From NCBI GenBank assembly GCA_027924585.1, contig BSBM01000764.1, positions 1,630,001-1,694,000 of the forward strand: 64,000 nt of DNA, given 5' to 3'. This DNA is from Larix kaempferi. Lineage: Eukaryota; Streptophyta; Pinopsida; Pinales; Pinaceae. The position numbers and the translations under genes were made by a program. Below the pieces are notes generated by a model. That model was not told where the DNA came from and made no database searches. It worked only from the letters and a program-made list of their open reading frames with translations. Shown piece after piece: positions 45,313 to 58,017 of the stretch; positions within the stretch are counted from its first letter, which is position 1, and each line of letters begins with the position of its first letter.

Positions 45313-45648
45313 TTACAAAGCACTTTGGAGTTCGACAGTTTCAACCTCCAACAATCTTCCATCCTTCAAGCATATGCTGATCTTTGTCTTCTTTAGCAGT
45401 CCATAATCTGAAAGATTTGATTGGCACACAGGATCTGGAATACTTGTGCTTGTGTATGTTGCCTCCACTCTGTTACTTAGGGCATTTGGTGGGGTAACAG
45501 GAGCTTCGAGATGCATTTCATGCAAATCATGAGGTTCACGATCATCCTCTTCCTTTCCAGATGTGGAGTCAAAATCAAGAGAAATATCCCATGCAACTTC
45601 CTCTTCATCCTCATCATTGTCATTAGGGTCCTCCAACTGACATCCCAT
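45313..45648 (-). CDS. Acidic hypothetical ORF, 111 codons
   Basis: Starts MGCQLEDP and has a strongly acidic first third (NDNDEDEEEVAWDISLDFD, GKEEDDREPHD), then a Thr/Ser/Pro segment and a Lys-rich end, KKTKISICLKDGRLLEVETV. Codon composition looks protein-like and differs from nearby random frames. It lies on the same strand as the P5A exons and just upstream, but I cannot fit it to that ATPase. It may be an exon of another gene; no homologue is recognised and no splice sites settle its ends. Confidence 0.35.
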   Translation of the reverse strand: MGCQLEDPNDNDEDEEEVAWDISLDFDSTSGKEEDDREPHDLHEMHLEAPVTPPNALSNRVEATYTSTSIPDPVCQSNLSDYGLLKKTKISICLKDGRLLEVETVELQSAL

Positions 45649-47460
45649 AATGAATCAATACTACCTGCACAGGTAAATCCTTATACCACAAGTTAGAGAC
45701 ATCATAACAAACCACATCAACACATCTTCATGTACAACATTAAAATGGCCAACTTATCTATCAAAAGCTCTATGATGTCAGCTAATTGAATTACCATCAA
45801 AACCTCAAAACTCCGGAAGGTAATCATGTCACCAGCTTCCACTAGGGAGTGGATTTCAATACCTAGGTATTCTAGTGAAGGCCAATGGGTGATGCAGTGT
45901 CGTCTTTCTACTTGATTGTGCTATTGGTTCAGGTGATTAGATCCCTCAAATTTTAATTGTTGGATGAGACTTAGAATCATTTTTATCCATGTGCCTTTTG
46001 CTGTTGAATGTCTCTTGCCATACACCACATGTGGTGGGAACTATTGTACTCAAGAAACAAGTCTTCTTTTGCTGGAAACAACGATAAAAATGTTATCACT
46101 CATAATGATCCCTTGGAGAAATCAGTCCTAGGTGGGTCTGAGAACATTTAGGGAAGGTGCATCTGTCACTGAAACAATCCTTCTCGCTTCCAAGTTAGTC
46201 CTTTTCTAACTCAAGGTGGGTGTTCCTATCATATTTTTGAAATTTGCGAATAAGATTAGCAATATCTTATCCGAAACTCAGAATTCAAAGATAATAAATT
46301 CAGATTTTTATCTTGACCAGTGCCTTAGTTATCTTGTGAATTATGGAGGAGGAAGAAAGTTGTGAAAATATGAAGATATCAGTAGGGCAATAGGAAGATA
46401 TGAATTTTGGATGCTAGAGTGATGAAATCCATTATATTTATTCTCATTTCTGTTTGGGTCAGTGGAATGTTTGTAGCAAGTTAGGGGAAGCTACCTTTTC
46501 ATTTTCCTGCCTTGGGCCAATATCACATTCTACCATGTATTGCATTTTTCATCTCTCTTTTTGGAAATAAATTATAGTTCCACTCTTGAGTTTCATGAAT
46601 AGTTTGATTCTTCACTCTATATTTTTATTTATTATATAAATATTTTTATATTTTTTTGTACTTGCCGTTTCCCTGCCATATCCAGATCCTGGGTTTTAAA
46701 AAATTTGGCAAATCCCTATCTGGATCCATATCCGTATCCAAATCTGTATCCGTATCCTGGTAACTTAGAAAAAAGATTGATGAATATTGTATTAGGCTAT
46801 TAGCTTTCTAAGAACTCTAGGTGGCTTGCAATGGTAATATTATTACCTTCATTCATAATCTATTTTTCAAATTGTGTTCTTGTTGACAAGTATCTTTAGC
46901 CTTTATACCCTAGGAGATCATTTTTCCATAAAACTTTTCATATACGTTTTACTATTTATTTTAATTTCATCAACATTTTGTTGATCTTTCATCCTTTTTG
47001 GTTGAATGTTGCCAATATAATTTGGAATAAAGATAGAGATTGAGCATAAGATAGATAAGATAAGATAATGTAATTTTACTGATGTCCAACAAATGACTGA
47101 AAAGTTGGTCAATGGGACTAAAAAAGGTACATCCAGCAAAAATACAATGTAGGAGTGTGAAAGACATCTCCTAGATAAAAGCCGAAAAAACCATATTGGT
47201 ATACATATAGGAAGATGGACAAGGAAAGCTAAAAATCTAAATGCAAGAGTACATGCTGAAGTACTAGAAGCCAAAATCAAAGCATCAGTGTTGAGTTAAG
47301 AGAGGATGTCAAGGCTGGCTGGAGTTGGCTACCAAGTGCTAGTGTTTTGTCTGAGGAAGGGTATCCTTGTTCTCAAAGTTGTCCACCATTGTGAAGTGAC
47401 CAATGCTTTGTCGGACAATATCCCTCATGGAGTGGCCTAAGCTAGTGAGTCCAAGCTTCT
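45649..47460. other. No gene recognised
   Basis: The minus-strand frame at 46918-47280 is hydrophobic in part but lacks any family motif. The phrase tatccagatcc/tatccgtatcc repeats near 46680-46760. Confidence 0.35.
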
Positions 47461-47471
47461 CATTAGGGAAG

Positions 47472-47775
47472 CCCCACAATGAGAATGGAACCTCATCCAG
47501 TACTTGTACTTGGCCTCACGCTTTTTTGTTATCCCATTTGGATGGGGCAAACCACAATGAAAATGGAACCCTGATGGATGGCTAAATACTCAACTGAATT
47601 CATCGTCAAACCCTCCCATTTGGATGGGTCACAATGAAAATGGAACCCTCATGGATGGTTGGATACTCCACCGAATTCATCATCAAACCCTCCCATTTGG
47701 ATGGGGTAGAGCACAATGAAAATGGAACCCTCGTGGATGGCTGAATACTCCACTGACTTCATCATTGAACCAAGG
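47472..47775 (+). repeat. Tandem repeat of about 80 bp, 3.5 copies
   Basis: Units start cccatttggatggg at 47533, 47615 and 47692 and share cacaatgaaaatggaaccct and tggatggctgaatactc. A diverged partial copy lies near 47472. Confidence 0.9.
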
Positions 47776-49923
47776 CTCCTGTCGGTGGGCAATTTCATTA
47801 GGGATTAGCCTATTGTTACCATATATTTGGTTGGCAATTTCATTATGGATTATCCTATTGTTACCGTAAATTTGGAATTTAGTAATTTACACTATACCTT
47901 GATGTTTACTTTTCTAGCAAAAAAGATTCCATCCATATTAAGTGCAATGCAATTGAAATACATGACTACAACAATGGAAGCATGAACAAGATTGGGATGA
48001 GCACTGCTACATTCCATTAGCTTCTCAAAACAAAATTACCACCACTATTGGCGGGTAAAGAAGGACGCAACCTTTGACTTCTCAAAAGCGTAATGACAAA
48101 GAAATGGAAAATGTATTAGAAGCATTCATCTGGGAATCTGCTCCAGTTAATAATAAGAAGGATATGACTGAAGATCAACCATCATCGACTTGCAGATTTT
48201 CACATTTTTTTAATGTATGGTGGCGAATCAGATGGTGCCACAAAATGTTATAAGGCTTTCAGTTTATTTTGTGGATGAATGTGGAGAAAGTATAGACATA
48301 TCTGTACAGTTTCATTTACAACTCAACTATGAATTAATTCTTCCAGTTTGAACTTGTTGAACTAGTTATCATAATCTCCCACTCTGAAAAGAATAAGAAG
48401 AATTGGTTGAAATAAATACGAGGGATTTAGAACAAACAATATTCTCTACTTACATTATGGTCACTCTTTTAAAAGCATGACATGAAAATTCCATGATGAT
48501 TATCTGTAACAAAAAAGCATTATCGAAACGATTCTTGGCGATGAAGAGGAATCTCCTCAGTAGTACATCCATTCTCTGAAGAATTCTTTGAGCTGTGGGA
48601 CGAGAACGATGGTGAAATACCTGCAAATATATATTCAAGTTACACTATTGCAAATGTGAGGATGAACTAAATGCATGAGATGAAACTGCGATAAGTACCA
48701 TAATGCTTCAAAAGGTAACAATGTTAATAGATGAAGGAAAAAATAATACATGTTACACTAGATGAATTGTCCCTGAGGTCTTTGGTCTTATGCAACAAAA
48801 ATGTGTCAGAAAGGATTGTAACAAAACCACACATCTCATTGAGGATTTGAGATGGATCTTGCCTGTCCCAGTCCTGAAACAACCAAGCAAAATTCTAATC
48901 AATTGTTGTGCTTTAGCATTAATAAACAAGCAAAACATAAAAGCATTATGAAATCCTGAACTAAATACCCTTTCATAAATCACATAACTAAAAATCACTA
49001 TAGGTTGAAATTGATACAATGAACACAAGATAAGATCATATACATCATTACAAATAGTACGTGATGTTAGCAGCAACAATCTTCTTGTTGCCAGTCACCC
49101 CAATTTCACAGGGAAAGTTGCTTTATACGTGTCAAGAGCTCCAAAAAAGATAGTGCAAGTAGAAAGAGACAATTAAAGAGGCTAACCCATAGATAAAAAT
49201 ATAATATAACTGGGAGCTTAGGAGGTCATACCACCATATCTGCCTAATTCTTCCTATATGAGTAACTAAGCTCTAACTGGTGAGTTCATCCCAAGTTGTA
49301 CCTACATACTACATTAATTCCATTTCAGGTTAGAAAAACATAACCTGAAAAAATGAAACATAAATAACTAGCATGACAGAGTACAAGCATGAAAAACAAG
49401 AGGAAATGACAGCTGATCAACCTCATCTATTGCTGCAGTAGGATGATATTGACACATGGCAAAGCAGATCAAAACTGACATTGATAATCATCTAGGGTGA
49501 AAAATAGCATAACAACTGCCACAAGACCATAAAACGGCCTCAAAACTTGAAATAGGATAGATGACCGGGATTCACTCGAGATGCTGCAAGAGGAAGGAAT
49601 AAGATGATTAGATATGCGAGTAACCACACAGTTTCTAACCATACTTGACAAAAGCAAAAGTGATATTCCAATATCTGCCATAACCAAATAATTTGATCAC
49701 CAGAAGCTCAGTCACAAGGAAACTATGTTCAAGTAAACAAAAATGATCATTCAAGTAACCAAAAATGATTGTTCAAGTAACCAAAAATGATCGTCATGCC
49801 CTTGGTCATTTCTTACGATCGCAAAAAATGGTGACGATTGATTTACAAGTAGAGCAGATCGATCTCAACCTTCATACCGGAACACCAATGGCTCCTGGTT
49901 TTCTATGGGCTGCAAAGTCAAAA

Positions 49924-49929
<6 letters not shown>

Positions 49930-49977
<48 letters not shown>
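49930..49977. repeat. (TA)n microsatellite
   Basis: TA run of about 24 units. Confidence 0.93.
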
Positions 49978-49981
<4 letters not shown>

Positions 49982-52900
49982 ACAAGTTTTGGGACAAACT
50001 ATAATCCTGTAGGATAATCCTGTACACACCCTCTAAGGAGGGTTCCATGGACAAACTAAGCTCCTTCATTTTTGATATTGGAGGCGATTTTTTTTTGTGA
50101 TGGTGTTAAACATCTCATTAAGAAATTAGTACCAATAATCATAGGAGACGTAAACTATGGGGATAAATAACTATTTGAAGACATATTTCTAGAGGTTGGC
50201 TCTGCTATAACAATCATCATCTTTCACTCATAGGTAGCCCTAATGTGTAGTGAAGGAACCTATATAAATAAAAGAAAAAGTACTCACAAAATTCAAAATT
50301 TAAAGTGCGTTGGAATTGAAAATATGATTTGTCCACCCTCATTAAAATGATTACAACTTGGAATCTATAATAATACATTTTGATAATCTGAACACTCAAG
50401 GTTAAAGGGGTAAATTCTGGGTAGCATTTTGTGATAGCTTGTATAAGACATGGATAATCAACAGCGTTCATGTTCCAATCATGCAATCCATATAGAAAAA
50501 GTGGTAATTAAATAAACCCTTAAGAAAAGGATCATTATTTCAAGCCTATTTAGAGAAGAATGATAATGGGAAAATGGGGTGCTCATTGTAGAACTGTCAA
50601 TACACCATTTTTAGACAGGTCTTACTATACCAAACAATAATGAAATAATGGAATTTCCAGACCATCAAACTCATAATAGCAAGCATAAATTCACCTAGAT
50701 GTGAGAGCATTCCAATGAAAAGTGAAATGGTAGCACACAAGAAGATACAAGATATATATTCATTGACCAACAGTTAAAGGAGCTTTGTTTCATAGTTCTG
50801 GGTAAGTTCTTTGAAGAGTCAACTAGTTGTTCTTCATATGTAGTCCAAGGGAAACATCTACACTAATAGAGAAGACACATGATTGTATGTAATAATGAAA
50901 CTGTTGAAGGAACACAAACATAATCCAAGTATGCAATTGCTATCACCATCCTATAGCAACGATAACATCATTTGGAGGCCTAAATTTGACTAAACTGAAG
51001 ACTTATCGTGAAAACTTTTAAGCATAAATGTGATAATAAGGACAAGACCTTTTGAGTTATCATCAATGTCAAGTCGAGTTACTAAGATAAGTTCAAAGAC
51101 AAGTGTGAGCTGTCATTAAAGCTAATTCAAGTTGCAAGTGTAAGTTGCTAATTCAAGTTGCAAGTGTGAGTTGTCATTGAAGCTAATTCGAGTTAACCAA
51201 GTCATGCAAGGATAACTCCAAAAGAAAAGTCTACTTAGTGCTATTATTCTATTCACATCGTTTTTACTCATTCTAAGTTGTTGATCGAAGGACTATTATC
51301 TATTGCCATTCACTCCCTCTATTGTTGCTGGTGCATTTGCTGCTGTAAATAATTTTATGATAGGATTTTCAGTTCATGGCACTTCCTCAGAAAGTATGCT
51401 AGCATTCTGCTAGACTTGAGCAACATATTCTCTTTTGAATGTAATCCAATGTAGCTGGGTTTATATTGTACTTCCAGCTCTATCATCTTTGCAAATAAGA
51501 AAGATTGTTTTTTGGGGTTTTCTCCCACTTTGGGTTTCCCCAGGGTAATTTCCTGTGTCTTTGTGTGACTCTCTATTTTTTGCACTATCTACTACTGCTC
51601 TACAGTTTTCAGTTTCTGCATTATTGCTGATAAAAGTTCTCAAATTTGCACATTTATATAAAAGAAATTTTAAAGTTTATTGTATCCTTAATTAAGCCTG
51701 AAAATTTACACTTGCAAACCAAACATTGTAAGCATTGCAGAAGCCAAGTCTAAGAGTGGCACTTGGGAAAGAAGTCTGTAAAGGTAAATAAATGATTTTT
51801 TAATGAGAATGAGCATACATGTGCCATAACCTCAGTCCCTCACTATTTATGCTCCATCTTATTGCAATCTACAATTAAATTTAGTTAGCACCATCCAATT
51901 TTGACGAAACTGCCAAATCCAAGCCTTGAAATATGGTAGAAAAAGTTCGACATGGCTAATCAATGACTTCAGCTTGAGTGGAGGGTACATTTTTGCTAAG
52001 GGAATGGAAAATGAGTTCAACAATCAACACCATCAACAATGAGGGGCATAAAGGGCTTGGTGCTCTTGATTAAAGGCCAATCCCATACCCTCATACATGA
52101 TAGAATCCAATGAAAATGCTGCAATCCTACCAATCCTGAAATCGTCAAAACTGCCAAGTCTGTTGAGTTTTGAATGGGATATGAAATTCTACTTTCTCCA
52201 TATGAAGTCCCATGAGGTTGGAACTACTATCAAACATATTGAAACAATTAATGGTAATGTTAAAAACTTGGCATTTCCTCTAGCTTTCCTTTTTCTATCA
52301 TTTTTCTTAAATTTTTAAAATTTCCATTAAAAGGTTAAATAAAAACAATAAAGGAAATGCCAACTTTTAAACATTACCATTAATTGCCAACATTTTTGGT
52401 CAAACACAATGAAAAACACAGTAAACAATTAGCTAAACCTTTTTCGAAACACGTCATATGAACGTTGGTACAGCCTAGAAACACGTTTTAGGGCCATACC
52501 ACACACATTTCCACGCTTTGGTATAGAAACACGCATGGTACAACCCTATACAACACATTTCCTGCAACTAGGGTTATGCCCTAAAACCAAGGCAATTAAC
52601 ATATGCCATGAGCTGCATTACGCTGTGAAGACAGAAGATGTCCATTCAATTAACTGAGCTTCGCATCTAGGAGGAGGCACAATGGGGATCGCAAGGATGC
52701 ATGGGGGAAAGTATTTAGACACTAAATCATAACATCTGATATTAACTATCTTGAGCATGAATCATGTAATGTTCCATACATCAGCAATACTTCCCAAAAA
52801 GGTCACTTGTTGTGATACTATACGAATGAATGGGCTTAAGAATGGAATTTCATCACAAAGTTTTTTGAATCGACACCATGAGATAATTTTTTGTATCTTA

Positions 52901-52993
52901 TTGAGTTCACCATTGTGATCTAATTATAGATACAGTAGGAGATATTACACTCATTGTTCAGAACCAGTGGCCAATGGGGCATTGGTTCACTAA

Positions 52994-52998
52994 TGAGG
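52994..52998 (+). repeat. Target-site duplication TGAGG (left)
   Basis: Matches 60017-60021 exactly. Confidence 0.9.
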
Positions 52999-55001
52999 TG
53001 TAATGCCCGCCTCGGTACTTTAACTGATTAGACTAATGAGGGTACTAGTTTTGAAATGAACCAGCTAAGTAAAACACGAACCATTTGAATTTACATTGAA
53101 AATGCTTGAATGACAGTTATAGAAACTATTACTTTACTTAATGTTACATATGCTTGCCTAATTGAGATAGAACGACTGAATGTTAGATATATTCGACTGA
53201 TTGAGATAGGATGACTGAATGTTACATATGCTCGACTGATTGAGATAGAATGATGAATGATAGATATGATTTACTAATTGAAAGAAAAGGATGAATGAAA
53301 TATATGCTCGACTGACTAAGATATTATGATGGATGATGAAATATTTCATAGTGCAGTGCTACTAATGTGCGCTTGAGTGTGTGTGTGTGTGCAGTGGTAG
53401 GTAAGATGAATTACCGACTGACCCACAATGGAATTATAGGGGTCGTCAGAACGGAAAGAACACATAAGGGTACGATGACTGACTGTCGACCCTGGATTAG
53501 CAATCCACGCATGGGTGAAGCCGTTTCAGCTCACCCGGGGAAGCGTATGCCGTACGGGAAAGGACATAATGATTTGGTCGCGTATGATGAGTTGAGGGGC
53601 GTGCAATAAGGAGAGACTTATCCCTCAACATCTTTTAGTCTCCAAGGAGCGTAGTTGAGAGATCGCGGTAACAGTTCCCGGTCGCTACGTAGTACTCCTC
53701 ATAAGAAGGAAGAAATGAAACTGTGAGAAGGGCCCGTCGAAGAGGTACCTAGACAAGAACGAGAGGAAGAAAACTAATCAATGCTATAAATGAAAATTTC
53801 ACATAAGATTTAAGAAATACATTACTTCATTTTGTTCTATTTTATTAATCTGAATAATTCATTTTAATTGATTTTATTAACTTGAAAAAGAATTGAAGAG
53901 ATTGATTTTATTCAATATTAAATTTGATTAATTATGCTGATTGAAAAAGATTAATAATAGGAGAATTATTTTTATTCAAAGATTTTAATTTTATGGATTT
54001 TATTATTTTAAATCATTCTATTAAAGATTCCATTTAATTGACTTCATTGTTTTGAGAAAGAATTGAAATAGGTCATTAATAAAGGAATTGTTTTTCTTTT
54101 ATTATTATTCAAGATTTTACTTTAATTAATTTTATTATTCATTTAAATTATTTTATAAAGAGAAAATTTAAATAGATTATACTTTTAGTAAAAGGAATCA
54201 TCTTTTAATTCAATCTTAATATTACGAAAAGAAAGAAAAGTAGAAATCTATAAATCTAACTAAAAGATTGTTAAGTAAACTAAATGAGAACCAAAAGAGA
54301 AGTAGAACTCTTCTACACCTAACTCCCACTAATCTAGGGATTTAGGTGCACATTAAAGACATTAAGAAGACACATGTATTTGAGAATATTGGAAATTAAA
54401 ATATTAAATTAAATTAAATATGTGCATGGACAGACACATGGCACACAGACTTTTGCTATCTAATGAGGGAGGAGAAGGAGAGAAGGACATCTCTTGCTCC
54501 CTAATGCTGGATGGTCATCATAATCTCGGATTATGTTATGATCCTTGGAGTTGGGATTAGCCGGAACGGGGATTGGGAGATCCTTTTGGGAGGCTAGCTG
54601 TGTGTTCTTACGACCCCACTTGCTTGGGGGTTCGGTGTGAAGAAGAATAACCCCAATATGGTAGGGAGGTCAACCGAGCGGTCACTCGGTACTTCGTCAG
54701 GAGATTGGATTGGATCGTGCGGAAACCACTTCGAGGACTCCATCAATTTGCTGGACCAACCGTTGAAAACAGATTTGAAGTATTATTTTATTTATTTTGC
54801 TAAATCTTTTTGAGAATGAATAAATCTGAGTATATAGTTTTTTTATATATTGACATTCATGTACTACAATAGATAGAACTAGATCTGTGGCTTTTATATC
54901 TTCTTCTAAAAAATCGTATTGGAAGTTGTAAACTTAATCATACTTATATTTTCCAATTCCCGAGAAGTCTTTTCGAGGAACCCGAAATGGGAGTCCCTAC
55001 A
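52999..55001 (+). repeat. 5' LTR of LARD-like element
   Basis: About 2,003 bp. It contains an internal array of roughly 40-50 bp units (gactgattgagatagaatgac...) at 53145-53335, a GT-rich run near 53380, and a GC-richer block at 53450-53750 with ctcacccggggaagcgtatg. Small frames here recur in the other LTR and are not genes. Confidence 0.92.
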
Positions 55002-58000
55002 TTTAGTACTCTGTTTAAAGCACAATTGCTAGATGTATTACTATGATTACATTGCATTATTTTAAGACTGAAATCACCGCCGAATATGAACAACACCCTG
55101 CTACCATTGTTAAACTAGAACAAACCTGGCGTAATTATCGTATACACACTCCAAGCTATTTACACACCGTCCACTATCAACGCTGAATACTAGCCTTCAG
55201 TAAATTAAATTCTTCTGAACGGAATGTTAGACAATTTTGCATCATTAGTTCTCAATATTATAAATTAGCCTTATCATGATCGAAGGTTGTATTTACCGTT
55301 TCAATCATTAGCAATGTTCTGATTTGGATTAGAACCTTATACTGTATGGTGTTCATATGATAGTTTTCAAATATTATCATTATCCCGGTTGTGATTGAAG
55401 TATCATATTATACTGCTTTCACATATTAATTTTCATTAATATAAATGCTTGATGTTAATACTGGTTTCGCTTTCAGTTATCTCATGGAAATCAGGTGTAG
55501 TTAATTCCGTTGGTATGGTCAACTCATATATTTGCATGTTGAAAATAAACTTACTAATTTCAGGATTAGTGGAATAGGTCTACGAATCTAATTTGTGAAG
55601 AAAGAATAACCTCATGGATAACTAACTTCTTATATGATCTTCATACTATGCTTACAATTATTAAATTTTTGATTTGTTAAATTTAAACCTGATGTTTGCA
55701 GCCAACCGAAATTAGGGGTCTTGCTCAGGTGCAATTCCGCCATGTAGATCTGGAATTGGCATTTATTTATTGTACCTTTGCTGTTATGCAGTTTGGAATC
55801 ACCATTCCCGTGAAGTACTCCTTAATATCCCGTGAAGTACTCCTTAATATTCCGCCTTATGCAAGGCTGGAATACCAAGTTTTTCACCCAACTCGCAGTG
55901 CCAGTTCTGATCGAGCGACTTAACTAACCACCTGCATAAACAGTAGAGATCGCACCTAACTCCTCGTTGAGATAGGTTAGCCCCCACCCGATTGGGACTA
56001 GTGCTTAGATAAGTTTTATTTTTTTTAAATAATACAGGGTCGGTTCACAAAACCGTAGTCCAGTTTTAAACAAGAGTTTCCTTTACTTTTATTCTTTACG
56101 AATGTCGATATCCACTGGAAATGCATTGGATGGAATGATATCTATGACTATAATATGCCATGCTTAATCCTTAAAATAAATTTTATACACCGGAACGAAT
56201 TTGATAATCAAGATAACTACCAATTGGGATGAAAAGGATGTAACTATGGTATGACGAGTCTTCGGATCTCATAGTTATCCGTCTATTTCTTTTGATGAAA
56301 AATATATATTAAAAATCTTCCAAATCTTATGACGACATAGAGTATTACTGAAAAAGAAACTAGAAATTACAATGTACATAATTTATGAAGTGAAATATCA
56401 TATAATATATGTATATGAAATGTAGGAGTTTTATGTGCATATATATACATGGAAGGGATTCTATATGTAGAAAAAAATTATTGTTAAAAAGGAATGATGT
56501 ATATATATAAGTAGAAAACGGATCTATTCTTTTGGAAGTATATATATATATATATATATATAAGTTGTATTTCAAAATATATAAAAGTTGTGAACTTGGA
56601 ATAAGTAAAGAAATTTTTAAAGAAGATGTTTATGTCTTATCACATAAACTATGCCCTTTCAATATATAAGGCTGGGTTATTTATCTTTGATAGGATAGAA
56701 TATATTAAAGACATTAGTCTAATTTCTTATGGAATTAAATAAACATGGTTAAGTGTATAACGTTTTATATGAATGGAAACAATTACTAAATATGTTATTT
56801 AAAAGTGGGATTTGTCTTAAATATATATAAGTTATGAGTTTATCAAAAGCAAAGGAAACAACAAAAAGGGGGAACGTAATAGAATGCCTATGTATTACTA
56901 CAATAGAGTTATCATGTCTTTGATACATAAAGGTTAATTGTATAATTGTGGAGAATAGAGTTGTTCTAATTCTTAATTAAACTATAACAATTATTGTTAA
57001 GTGAGTAAAGTTTTACATAAATTGTGACTATAATGGAACGGAAACAATTATTATATTTCTTATTTGAAATGGAATATGTTATGAATTAGTTATGGAGAAA
57101 GAAGTAAAAAATGAAGGGTTATAGTTGTACCTTAACTATGATTAGTAAACTAGAACTTTACTTTTGGAAAGGCGACTTACCCTCAAGATAGGACTCGGCG
57201 AGACCATGACAACACGCATGATGTGACTTGGCAATATCTGCCGAAGGGGTTATATGACAACAAAGATGTTGAAATGAGATATCGGCGCAATGAGCTCATT
57301 AACCTCTACATGATTATATTGATGAAAATACTAAGAGATAAATTTTAGTATGTTCGACTAAGTCACTAAGTTTCGATGCCTCGAACCCTATCAAATTGAG
57401 AACCAACATTATTAGAACATTTTGGGGTTTGGAAATAGTCTTTTGGGAATTGGATTTTGGAATATTTGGTAGTTGCTCTTGATCTGTTAATTCATGATTA
57501 TAACTTACCCATTTGTATTTTAAGGAAAATTGTAAAATTTTTACCTTCTGGTATTGAAGGAAAGGACAGCCAACATATTTGAAATCTCATTCAGATTTGT
57601 CATGCAAAAAGAGGATTGCATAACTAAGCTTGAATGGTATTCAGGGTTCATATGCTTTGATGAGGGGTTTTGCGTCAAGAATTTTATCGATTGGTTGTAA
57701 ATGCTTATTCTCTGAAATCAAGGCGGTGGCTTCATAGTTTTGTTGAATGAAAGGAATTTGTTATGGATGATTTCAAATTCGGTTGCAATTAATGAGCCAA
57801 TAGAGGACTGTTGTGGGGATTGCTACACTATGAAAGGTATGATTTAGTTATATTGTCAATTATGAGATATATACTTATATGATGCTAGAAAGGAGGAAAT
57901 GAAATTTTATTATCAATTGTGGTTATGTTGAAGCAATGAATGTGGAAAGAAAGAGAACTCACCATGGAAGTACATGGAACTTAACTTCGAGACAAAATTT

Positions 58001-58004
58001 TAAT

Positions 58005-58013
58005 AAGAGGGAG
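58005..58013 (+). other. Polypurine tract of LARD-like element
   Basis: AAGAGGGAG followed by tgta and then the LTR start TGTAATG, the same arrangement as at 16296-16309. Confidence 0.7.
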
Positions 58014-58017
58014 TGTA

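Larger units (their letters stand above)
47776..52998. other. Mostly uninterpreted; scattered exon-like pieces on the minus strand
   Basis: Minus-strand segments with protein-like composition and AG or GT neighbours occur near 48880-48770 (DWDRQDPSQILNEM, then TFLLHKTKDLRDNSS), 49135-49060 (ALDTYKATFPCEIGVTGNKK) and 48620-48480. They may be exons of one degraded gene, but I cannot identify it or chain the pieces with confidence. Short direct repeats lie at 49738-49795 (27-bp aagtaaccaaaaatgat units) and 51060-51200. The rest shows nothing. Confidence 0.3.

Noticed and set aside
53367-53609. 80-codon frame in the LARD LTR (and 58396-58626)
   Set aside because: Present in both LTRs as copies; starts inside a GT-rich run and has no recognised domain.
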